Assembly (NCBI GenBank): GCA_900554605.1
Contig: USHU01000037.1
Span: 1-8,199, forward strand
Length of the DNA stretch: 8,199 nt
Reading direction: 5' to 3'
DNA from: an uncultured Actinomyces sp.
Lineage (GTDB): Bacteria > Actinomycetota > Actinomycetes > Actinomycetales > Actinomycetaceae
The number at the start of each line of letters is the position of its first letter. Position 1 is the first letter of the stretch. The notes under the pieces are model-generated. The model searched no databases, was not told where the DNA came from, and was given only the letters and a program-made list of their open reading frames with translations. Shown here piece after piece: positions 1 through 5,996 of the stretch. A program made the translations under genes and the position numbers.

Positions 1-437
1 GGGCCACAAGTTTTTTTATTGGGCAGGTTAGTTCGTTGCTGGGTGGAATGTGCTTGGGCTGGGACCTTCGAGCTTCTGCGAAAATGAGTCGATTCTTTAG
101 GTGGCGAGTCGACATCGATCCGTTTCGGCTACTTTCAGCTGGTCTGTCAAGCAAGCCCGGTTGACGCGCGCGATAAAGCGTGGGGTAGTGTCTGGAGTCC
201 TGCGAAAAACTTCTTTGTTTTCGTACTCCAAACTGGACACAAATGAAGGTATCAGTCTTTATTCTGGCTTCTGTCAGGTTGAAGGGCCTGATGCTCGTCG
301 AATCGCAGTGATGCTGAATCGTTGAGCAAGATCGACTGTATTTCGAATGCAGGAGGTTGCGATGGCGTGAAATGTACAAGCTGCAGTGTTATCTTGGGTG
401 AGTTCTCTGAGCACACGTGGCACTTGTGTCGCTTCTT
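1..437. other. Upstream region with no recognised gene
   Basis: I recognise no protein, tRNA or rRNA here on either strand. A T-tract at 11-17 right after the cut left edge could be the end of a terminator whose stem lies partly outside the window. A 74-codon frame (101-325, GTG start) and a 26-codon frame (84-164, ATG start) lack a Shine-Dalgarno sequence and resemble no family I know. A strong AGGAGG at 351-356 is followed by ATG GCG TGA at 362-370, a two-codon frame. A possible extended -10 at 387-395 is listed separately. The stretch is best read as the intergenic region upstream of the cas operon, with the promoter of the guide-like RNA at its right end. Confidence 0.5.
387..395 (+). promoter_or_regulatory. 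Possible extended -10 promoter for the crRNA-like RNA
   Basis: The sequence reads TG-T-TATCTT, an extended -10 layout with four of six hexamer bases matching TATAAT. No good -35 is visible 16-18 bases upstream, as is common for extended -10 promoters. Transcription would start near 402, giving about 36 nt of leader before the first repeat-like element at 438. This is inference from motif match only. Confidence 0.3.
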
Positions 438-461
438 GTTTTCCCCACTGGGGGATGATCC
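438..461 (+). repeat. Degenerate type I-E CRISPR repeat (first pseudo-repeat)
   Basis: The element is GTTTTCCCC (438-446), ACTG (447-450), GGGGATGATCC (451-461). Both ends match the usual Gram-positive I-E repeat, which starts GTTTTCCCCGC and ends GCGGGG(A/G)TGATCC, but the middle is four bases short. The inner GC/GC pairs of the stem are missing, leaving a five-pair hairpin TCCCC-ACTG-GGGGA. The 5'-handle part is intact. The family consensus is recalled; the strain's own repeat is not in the window. Confidence 0.75.
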
Positions 462-482
462 AACTTAGTGTATTAGGGGAAC

Positions 483-503
483 GTTTTCCCCGCGAAAGCG
501 GGG
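483..503 (+). repeat. Truncated type I-E CRISPR repeat (second pseudo-repeat)
   Basis: The element is GTTTTCCCC (483-491), GCGAAAGC (492-499), GGGG (500-503). It equals the first 21 bases of an I-E repeat, the part that stays on the 3' end of a mature crRNA and is bound by Cas6e. The handle portion TGATCC is absent and replaced by a T-tract. The stem CCCCGC/GCGGGG is perfect, with a GAAA loop. Confidence 0.75.
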
Positions 504-511
504 TTTTTATT
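488..511 (+). terminator. Rho-independent terminator built from the CRISPR repeat hairpin
   Basis: A six-pair GC-rich stem, CCCCGC (488-493) with GCGGGG (498-503), closed by a GAAA tetraloop, is followed directly by TTTTTATT. This would end the upstream small RNA exactly where Cas6e would otherwise cut, so the 3' hairpin of the guide needs no processing. It also separates the RNA from the cas promoter downstream. Confidence 0.8.
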
Positions 512-554
512 ACCCTTCGTGTGCGTTGTGAAACTCTTATGTAAGATTAGCAGT

Positions 555-572
555 AATACTTATTGTATAAGT
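555..572 (+). promoter_or_regulatory. Predicted Cascade/guide binding site in the cas promoter
   Basis: AAT at 555-557 sits where the PAM would be (5'-AA type PAMs are known for several Gram-positive I-E systems). The 14 bases from 558 match the guide from 463 except at guide positions 6 and 12. The guide would pair with the minus strand, the template for cas transcription. The site also forms a perfect inverted repeat, ACTTAT-TGT-ATAAGT (558-572), so a dimeric protein repressor is an alternative reader. Confidence 0.65.
566..571 (+). promoter_or_regulatory. Candidate -10 element of the cas operon promoter
   Basis: TATAAG matches five of six bases of TATAAT and is the best -10 candidate between the terminator and cas3. 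No convincing -35 lies 16-18 bases upstream (542-549 reads TAAGATTA). Transcription would start near 578, giving a leader of about 50 nt. The hexamer lies inside the predicted guide target, so Cascade bound here would block RNA polymerase. Confidence 0.4.
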
Positions 573-619
573 CCGAATTTAATGCTAACGTTGATGACAA
601 GCAGGAAAAAGCAACTCTG

Positions 620-627
620 AAGGAGGA
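620..627 (+). promoter_or_regulatory. Shine-Dalgarno sequence of cas3
   Basis: AAGGAGGA is a near-perfect anti-16S match. GTG at 628 touches it directly, while ATG at 631 leaves a short but usable gap, so 631 is preferred as the cas3 start. A 12-codon frame (582-620, ATG to TGA) ends at the first base of this site and might couple or modulate initiation. Confidence 0.6.
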
Positions 628-630
628 GTG

Positions 631-1410
631 ATGGCGCGAAAGAATCGGGATCTGTCGAAAGAGACCTCCCTTATTGCTGAGTATCCTGTGCCCGCTTTTC
701 CTGTTGCGCAGCCGGATCTTGATGCATCGGAATTGTCGGATCTTGCTCGCTGTTTCTGGGCGAAGAGCGGTGACTCGAATACATGGCTCTCAGTCGTGCA
801 GCACTTGATGGATACAGCAGATATTGCAGCGAAGCTTTTTGATCGTTATCTCAGTGAGCATCATCGCGATCTCATGGCTTCTGTTTGGGAAGGGGATCTG
901 GCAAAGGCGCGGGCCAGCTTTGTATTCCTTGCTGCCTGTCACGACCAGGGTAAAGTAAGTCCCCAATTTTCCTGCCAGCGCCAAGATCTTGCGCAGCTGA
1001 TTCGTCATCAGGGTCTGACTGTCCTTCGGAAGCAGGATTATCCAGACCGGAAATACCTGCGTCACGAACTCGTCAGTCAATTTGCCTTCCAAGAAGAGGT
1101 TATGTCTGCGGGTGGCGAGGGCTCTCGCGCACGCCACTGGGCGATTCTTCTTGGAGTCCACCATGGACGATACCCAGATGCTCAGGCAATCAAGCTTGCG
1201 CGTGAACAGTACACTACCCAAGAAGGTTCACGGGAAGATGATCCCCGCTGGGGACAGGCTCGATCTGAGATTTTGCGCTGGATGGCCAGACGCAGCGGTT
1301 TCCCTCTGGTTGCGCCGAAAACTGCGCTTCCTGAGCTCCCCATCGCAGTCGCCTCTGCCTATGCTTCCGCCTTGGTGATTGCTGACTGGCTCGCTTCCAA
1401 CGAACACTAG
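631..1410 (+). CDS. cas3: Cas3 N-terminal part: HD nuclease domain (Cas3'')
   Basis: This is the metal-dependent HD nuclease half of Cas3, which cuts the single strand displaced by Cascade. Residues numbered from ATG 631: the conserved H58 (QHLMDTA), H104-D105 (ACHDQGK), H145 (RHE), H177-H178 (VHHG) and D252 (IADW) are all present, so the active site looks intact. The frame stops at a TAG right after ASNEH. In related Cas3 proteins this stretch continues as ASN-x-x-LFP, and the codons after the TAG read FPLRP in the same frame. The stop therefore falls in the HD-helicase linker of one ancestral gene, and a TTG to TAG change is the simplest cause. It gives a free HD protein of 259 residues, comparable to stand-alone Cas3'' of other subtypes, unless the TAG is suppressed or is a read error. 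Confidence 0.9.
   Translation: MARKNRDLSKETSLIAEYPVPAFPVAQPDLDASELSDLARCFWAKSGDSNTWLSVVQHLMDTADIAAKLFDRYLSEHHRDLMASVWEGDLAKARASFVFLAACHDQGKVSPQFSCQRQDLAQLIRHQGLTVLRKQDYPDRKYLRHELVSQFAFQEEVMSAGGEGSRARHWAILLGVHHGRYPDAQAIKLAREQYTTQEGSREDDPRWGQARSEILRWMARRSGFPLVAPKTALPELPIAVASAYASALVIADWLASNEH
1408..1410 (+). other. In-frame amber codon splitting cas3
   Basis: TAG lies in the same frame as both halves (631-1410 and 1417-3630), with only TTC CCC between it and the first possible restart, TTG 1417. Without it the gene would be a single frame of 999 residues, a normal size for an actinobacterial I-E Cas3. No Shine-Dalgarno sequence precedes the TTG. Possible meanings are a nonsense mutation inactivating interference, a read-through site, a natural split into two subunits, or an assembly error. 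Confidence 0.85.
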
Positions 1411-1416
1411 TTCCCC

Positions 1417-3630
1417 TTGCGTCCCCGCCCTGTTGACGCGGAAGGACACCTCTCAATTGACGAATACCCCGAATTCACAGCTGAAGAGCAACGTCGACGC
1501 GTCAATGAAGCATGGGAACGGGCAGATTTTCCGGCACCCATGCGCGTGCCTGATATGTCGGAACTTGATGTTGAAGAACTCTACCGGCATCGCTTTGGAT
1601 GGCCGGCCTCGTACCGGGCAACAAAGGCGCAGCGCGCGGCACTCGAAATTGTGTCAGCCGAAGACCCCGACCTCATGATCGTCGAGGCTGCGCCGGGTTC
1701 GGGAAAGACAGAGCTTGCTTTAGCTAGCGCCGAGGCCTTGATGCGTGCGCGTGGTCTTCAAGGAATCTTCGTTGCCCTTCCTACGCAGGCAACCACAAAC
1801 GCTATGTTCTCTCGCGTGAAATCGTGGCTCACCAATATCCTGGGTGACCAGCCTCAAAAGCTCGGTATCCAGCTGGCTCACGGTAAGCGCAGCCTCAATG
1901 AATCATTCATGGAATTGATTGATAAAGGACGTAGTCCGCTTGAAGTGTATGACGGGGATGGCGACAACGGACTGTATGCAAGTACATGGATGGGGCAACG
2001 ATGGAGGTCAACTCTTTCACCGGTCGTTGTTGGGACCATTGATCAGATTCTGCTTGCGGCGTTGAAGTCTCGGCATGTGCTTGTGCGGCACCTGGGCTTA
2101 ATGGGCAAGGTTGTCGTCATCGACGAGGTGCATGCTTCCGATGAATTCATGAGCACCTATCTTGATGCTGCACTGACGTGGCTTGGGATGTATGGAATTC
2201 CGGTCGTCTTATTATCCGCAACCCTTCCACCCAAGCGACGGATGGTATTGCTCAACGCCTACCGAAGAGGAAAAGGCTTGAATGCGCTCTCGGAGCAAAG
2301 CATTGAAGACGTTGTCGGGTATCCGGTGATCTCGACGCTATCCGCGCGTGGGTTCCAGATTCATCAGGTCGAGGGGGAACCTGAAGTAGAAAAACGGATT
2401 ATTCCTCTTCAAGTTGATTCTCCTGAAAAGATTGCAAGGTTTCTTGACAGAGAACTCGCCGATGGGGGATGTGCCGTCATCATTCGTAATACCGTGCGCG
2501 AGGCACAGGAAACCTATGATGCGGTTAAAGCAGTATTCGGGCGTGAAGAAACGACATTGCTTCATGCGCGTTTCCTAGCTGTGGAACGCGAAGAGCGTGA
2601 CCGGAGGATGCTCGAGCTTTTCGGGAAGAACAGTACGCATCGGCCCCAGCGTCACGTTGTGGTCTCCACGCAGGTCGTCGAACAAAGCCTTGACGTCGAC
2701 TTCGACTTGATGCTCACCGACCCGGCACCAATGGATCTTCTCCTGCAACGCATCGGGCGCCTGCATCGTCACAATCGTCAGGACAGACCTGGGAACCTCA
2801 ACGATTCAAGGTGTTTTGTCCTAGTTAATGATCTCTCTGCTGTGCCATGGGAATATTCGCATGGAACCGATTCCGTCTACTCGCGCTATTTGACTTTGCG
2901 AACGCTCGGGACTCTTTGCGATGAGGGAGAGATTGTCGTTCGCGAGCCGATCGATTACGCAAGGCTCACAAGTGTGGCATATGCGAACCCCGAAACAGCG
3001 TCGCTTGGCCCCAAAGAATGGCAGGAAGATTTCGCGGGCGCTTGGAAGGCTGATCAGCAGAAGAGAGCGCAAGCAAAAGAAAAGGCACGAGCGTGGTGTC
3101 TCGAAGAAGAAAACCTTCCTTCGTGGAAAGCTCCGAAACTTGAAGAGAAATTCCAAGGAAATGCGGCAACTGGAGAAGGAACAAGCGGCCCCGCAATTGC
3201 TGCAACTCGTGCTGCTGTGCGGGATGGAGAGGACCAAATTCCCGTGCTGGTCGTTGCAATGGATCCAGAACAAGGGAATATTCCTGTCGCTCCGCCAATT
3301 AGTGGGCGAGGGGAGGACGATCAGCGTCTAGCGGTTGACGAATACAACGCGCACGGACGTGTCAGGGAGATTTGCTCATGGAGTATTTCTCTACCGCCGT
3401 GGGCCTTCAGGACTCGCGGTGAAGAGTTGGAGCAGACGATTGACGCGGTTGCTCAAGAGATTTGGGATGACCCCATCACAAAGGACTGGGAATGCCGCCA
3501 GCATCCGCTCTTATCTGGAGAACTCATCCTTGCGATGTACCTGAGCTCTGACAGAAGACGTATCACGCGTGAGATACACGGACACACAATCACCTACTCA
3601 ATAGAAAAAGGAATGGAGGTACAAGGCTGA
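1417..3630 (+). CDS. cas3: Cas3 C-terminal part: DExH helicase (Cas3'), fragment of split cas3
   Basis: This is the superfamily 2 helicase half of Cas3, which reels in and unwinds target DNA after recruitment by Cascade. Residues numbered from TTG 1417: Walker A APGSGKT (92-98), DEVH box (236-239), motif III SAT (267-269), motif V STQVVEQSLDVDFD (417-430), motif VI QRIGRLHRH (444-452). A Cas3-type C-terminal domain follows to 737. All helicase motifs are intact and the frame is clean. The start is uncertain: TTG 1417 has no ribosome site, and the next ATG (1540, residue 42) also lacks one, though it would keep every motif. The frame is continuous with the HD part apart from the TAG at 1408, so this is probably the second half of an interrupted cas3. 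The stop shares one base with the cse1 start. Confidence 0.88.
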   Translation: MRPRPVDAEGHLSIDEYPEFTAEEQRRRVNEAWERADFPAPMRVPDMSELDVEELYRHRFGWPASYRATKAQRAALEIVSAEDPDLMIVEAAPGSGKTELALASAEALMRARGLQGIFVALPTQATTNAMFSRVKSWLTNILGDQPQKLGIQLAHGKRSLNESFMELIDKGRSPLEVYDGDGDNGLYASTWMGQRWRSTLSPVVVGTIDQILLAALKSRHVLVRHLGLMGKVVVIDEVHASDEFMSTYLDAALTWLGMYGIPVVLLSATLPPKRRMVLLNAYRRGKGLNALSEQSIEDVVGYPVISTLSARGFQIHQVEGEPEVEKRIIPLQVDSPEKIARFLDRELADGGCAVIIRNTVREAQETYDAVKAVFGREETTLLHARFLAVEREERDRRMLELFGKNSTHRPQRHVVVSTQVVEQSLDVDFDLMLTDPAPMDLLLQRIGRLHRHNRQDRPGNLNDSRCFVLVNDLSAVPWEYSHGTDSVYSRYLTLRTLGTLCDEGEIVVREPIDYARLTSVAYANPETASLGPKEWQEDFAGAWKADQQKRAQAKEKARAWCLEEENLPSWKAPKLEEKFQGNAATGEGTSGPAIAATRAAVRDGEDQIPVLVVAMDPEQGNIPVAPPISGRGEDDQRLAVDEYNAHGRVREICSWSISLPPWAFRTRGEELEQTIDAVAQEIWDDPITKDWECRQHPLLSGELILAMYLSSDRRRITREIHGHTITYSIEKGMEVQG

Positions 3631-5300
3631 TGAAGGATCCTGAGTACAATCTGCTCGATGAGCCATGGATACCCATCCGGCTCCTCGATGGAACCATCAC
3701 AAATGTCGGTCTGCTCGAGCTTGTAGAACGAACAAGCGACATTGCAGACCTCGCGTGTGAACTGCCAACGCAGAACATTGCGATACAACGCCTGATTCTG
3801 GCAATTGCATACCGAGTTGCAACGCCAAGTAGCGAACAAGAATGGGCTCGGCAATGGAACGAGGGAGCACCAACTGACCGGATGCTCGAGTATCTGGAAA
3901 AGTGGCGGGATCGTTTCTATCTCTTCGGCGGCCGCTATCCGTTTATGCAGGTCGCTGATCTCAGGACAGAGAAGGATGCCGTATCAGGACTGGAAAAGAT
4001 CATCGCTGACGTCCCCAATGGTGAGCAGTTCTTTACCACCCGACACGGAAAAGCCCTTGCAAACATTTCAGCAGCCGAAGCTGCCCGTTGGTTGGTTCAC
4101 GTTCAAGCGTACGATCCTTCGGGCATTCGATCTGGTGCTGTAGGAGACTCCCAAGTTAAAGGTGGGAAGGGATATCCCATCGGACCTTCCTGGTGTGGAC
4201 ATCTAGGGATGGTTTGGCTCAAGGGAGAAAACCTTGATGAGTCTTTGGTGCTTAACCTTGTTCCTTCCGATGCTGGAAATCTCAGGGGGGTGAATGCATC
4301 TACCCAGTGGGGTGGCTGCACGTGGGAAGATGATGAGCCTGAAACAGCTGAACGTGGCGACTATTCGCTTTTGGATTCAGCTGGAACCCCGCGGCCTATC
4401 AGTATCCCAAGGCTACTCACTTGGCATTCGCGTCGTGTGCGCTTGGTTGGCGACGTAACTGGAGTAACCGGAGTCGTCCTTGCACAAGGCGACAAGCTTG
4501 CTCCCCAACAGATGCAACAGTATGAGCCACTGAGTTTGTGGCGTTATTCAATGCCTCAATCGAAGAAGTTCAAGCAGGACGTCTACATGCCACGAAAGTT
4601 CGAGGCCGGGAGGGCGCTGTGGCGCAACCTTCCTGGGGCTCTTCCTGAAGTGACGAAGATCGATGGAGTAGATAAGCAACCGAAAGAAGAGTTCTTCCCT
4701 TCTGCAACGCTTTCGTTCCACTATGCCTTTGAGGAGTCTCTGGTCAAGACCGACTATCCGAAACGCATGTGCATTCAGGCTATCGGTGTCACATATGGCC
4801 CTCAGGAGTCAACTTTCGAAGACATCTATTTCGACGAACTGACATTGTCAGTGGCGCTGATGCGTGCTGACCAGCCAGAACTTGCTGCCCAAGTTGATCG
4901 ACAGGTCAGAAACACGGAGGAAGTTGCAAAGTACCTCGGTGTTCTTGCGGCAAACCTGGCACGTGCTGCTGGGGAAAGCGGTGATGGGGCTGGTGACGGC
5001 GCAAGAGAGCGAGCGAAACAGCATTTCTATGCGCGGGTTGATGATCCTTTTAGGCATTGGCTCGCCAACATCGATGAGGACAGTAAACCCAGTGAAATTG
5101 CGCAGAGCTGGGAGAGATCCCTTCGGGCTTTTGCTCAAGAGACAACAGCTGAACTTATTGCCGCAACGCCTTCAGCAGCAATTATTGGCCGGGAAACTGG
5201 CCGGGGATTCATGAACATCGGTACCGCTGAAAACTACTTTAATTCAGCGCTCAACAAACTTTTTCCAGTTCAGGAAAACACACAGGAAGGAACGAAATGA
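3630..5300 (+). CDS. casA: Cascade large subunit Cse1 (CasA, Cas8e)
   Basis: Cse1 is the large subunit of type I-E Cascade. It reads the PAM, helps open the target duplex and recruits Cas3. The 556 residues fit the family's usual 500-560. Family marks include the N-terminal NLLDEPWIPI (7-16), the block around FYLFGGRYPFMQV (96-108), and AARWLVHVQAYDPSGIRSG (151-169), followed by GHLGMVWLKG (190-199). The C-terminal part is helical, as expected for the four-helix bundle. The ATG overlaps the cas3 stop (TGATG) and has a GGAGGT Shine-Dalgarno at 3615-3620 with nine bases between, so the start is secure. The gene overlaps cse2 by four bases (ATGA). In the proposed autorepression, Cse1 would check the AA/AAT triplet at the cas promoter. 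Confidence 0.95.
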   Translation: MKDPEYNLLDEPWIPIRLLDGTITNVGLLELVERTSDIADLACELPTQNIAIQRLILAIAYRVATPSSEQEWARQWNEGAPTDRMLEYLEKWRDRFYLFGGRYPFMQVADLRTEKDAVSGLEKIIADVPNGEQFFTTRHGKALANISAAEAARWLVHVQAYDPSGIRSGAVGDSQVKGGKGYPIGPSWCGHLGMVWLKGENLDESLVLNLVPSDAGNLRGVNASTQWGGCTWEDDEPETAERGDYSLLDSAGTPRPISIPRLLTWHSRRVRLVGDVTGVTGVVLAQGDKLAPQQMQQYEPLSLWRYSMPQSKKFKQDVYMPRKFEAGRALWRNLPGALPEVTKIDGVDKQPKEEFFPSATLSFHYAFEESLVKTDYPKRMCIQAIGVTYGPQESTFEDIYFDELTLSVALMRADQPELAAQVDRQVRNTEEVAKYLGVLAANLARAAGESGDGAGDGARERAKQHFYARVDDPFRHWLANIDEDSKPSEIAQSWERSLRAFAQETTAELIAATPSAAIIGRETGRGFMNIGTAENYFNSALNKLFPVQENTQEGTK

Positions 5301-5941
5301 CCAGTAACTCTGCTGAATCGGGGACCGCTCCGATTCGCGAGGTCTCAGGGTTGAGCTCCGGGCAAGCAGTGCGCGGTCGAGTTAATGGGCTCATTGTGCA
5401 TCGCCTTTCCAAAGATACCCCCTCTGCAAGGGCTCTCCGAGCGCAGTTGCGTTCTGCTCTGGGGAAGGAAACCGGCTCAATTCCAGCGATTTGGGATCTC
5501 ACGTTAGACGATGAGTCTCAATACCTAGGAAATAACCCCACGCGGGGTGAGAAAGCAGTGCACGGGGCTTTAACACTCTGGGCGCGGCATCAAGGGTCCA
5601 ATAAACGCCAGATGCATGATGCCTCTGAGCATCCACGTCGTTTTGCCTCGGCAATTCGTGTTGTCGCAGAAAAACAAGCGCGAGGAGACAAACGCGTTGA
5701 AGAAACTCCGATCTACCGCAGCTTTTCCGCGGCGATCCAAGCGCCAACGTATGAGGGATTACTGGTACGTTTGCGCTCCCTGGTTTCCCAACTCGAGGCC
5801 GCTGAAGTGCCGTGCGACTACGGTTACTTGGCCTCGGACCTGTTCTACTGGCAAGACCCAAGCCGCAGGACCTCGGTAGTGCGAAATTGGGGACGTCAAT
5901 TCGCACGAACAACCCAGACGGCTTCCGTATCCGCTCAGTGA
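5297..5941 (+). CDS. casB: Cascade small subunit Cse2 (CasB)
   Basis: Cse2 is the small helical subunit, present as a dimer in standard I-E Cascade, which lines the belly of the complex and stabilises the R-loop. Typical features are EKAVHGALTLWARHQGS (85-101), the basic segment LLVRLRSLVSQLEAAEVP (155-172), DYGYLASDLFYWQDP (174-188) and the C-terminal VVRNWGRQFAR (194-204). At 214 residues it is a normal actinobacterial length. The start ATG overlaps the cse1 stop in ATGA and is preceded by AGGAAGGAA (5284-5292), so translation is probably coupled. A 20-nt guide would likely hold fewer Cse2 copies than a 32-nt one. Confidence 0.93.
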   Translation: MTSNSAESGTAPIREVSGLSSGQAVRGRVNGLIVHRLSKDTPSARALRAQLRSALGKETGSIPAIWDLTLDDESQYLGNNPTRGEKAVHGALTLWARHQGSNKRQMHDASEHPRRFASAIRVVAEKQARGDKRVEETPIYRSFSAAIQAPTYEGLLVRLRSLVSQLEAAEVPCDYGYLASDLFYWQDPSRRTSVVRNWGRQFARTTQTASVSAQ

Positions 5942-5996
5942 TGTGCAGAGAAATAGCAATCAACACAATTTAGTTCAACATTTGAAAGGAAAGACC

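Larger units (their letters stand above)
438..511 (+). ncRNA. crRNA-like guide RNA (CreR-type, cas-regulating) mini-gene
   Basis: Seen: a degenerate I-E repeat (438-461), a 20-21 nt spacer-like segment (462/463-482), then exactly the first 21 nt of an I-E repeat (483-503) running into a T-tract (504-508). In type I-E, Cas6e cuts after repeat base 21, so the predicted product has an 8-nt 5' handle ATGATCCA (455-462), a 20-nt guide and a 3' hairpin, about 49 nt instead of the usual 61. The guide matches the cas promoter at 558-571 at 12 of 14 positions, with mismatches only at positions 6 and 12. Known: crRNA-like RNAs that guide Cascade to the cas promoter for autorepression (CreR) occur in several CRISPR types. 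Inferred: this RNA plays that role here. Alternatives are remnants of a decayed array, or an operator repeated by chance. Confidence 0.7.

Noticed and set aside
101..325. 74-codon open frame with GTG start upstream of the guide region
   Set aside because: No Shine-Dalgarno sequence, no recognisable motif, and upstream stop immediately before the GTG; could be a remnant but cannot be supported as a gene.
335..342. Second guide target upstream of the two-codon minigene
   Set aside because: Seven of eight central bases match, but the seed positions 2-4 do not, so Cascade would not be expected to bind.
367..468. 33-codon frame from GTG 367 running into the first pseudo-repeat
   Set aside because: Spacing from AGGAGG is acceptable, but the frame overlaps the repeat-like element and has no recognisable protein features; more likely accidental.
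438..503. Ordinary CRISPR array
   Set aside because: Only two unequal repeat-like elements, 21 bases between them instead of about 33, and the second runs into a terminator. No further repeats are present on either side.
2821..3298. Antisense and alternative-frame open frames inside the helicase part of cas3
   Set aside because: They overlap a clean Cas3 helicase frame and have no motifs, operon logic or ribosome sites.
5943..5996. 18-residue N-terminal extension of Cas7 from GTG 5943
   Set aside because: The conserved Cas7 N-terminus begins just after ATG 5997, which has its own ribosome site; GTG 5943 has none.
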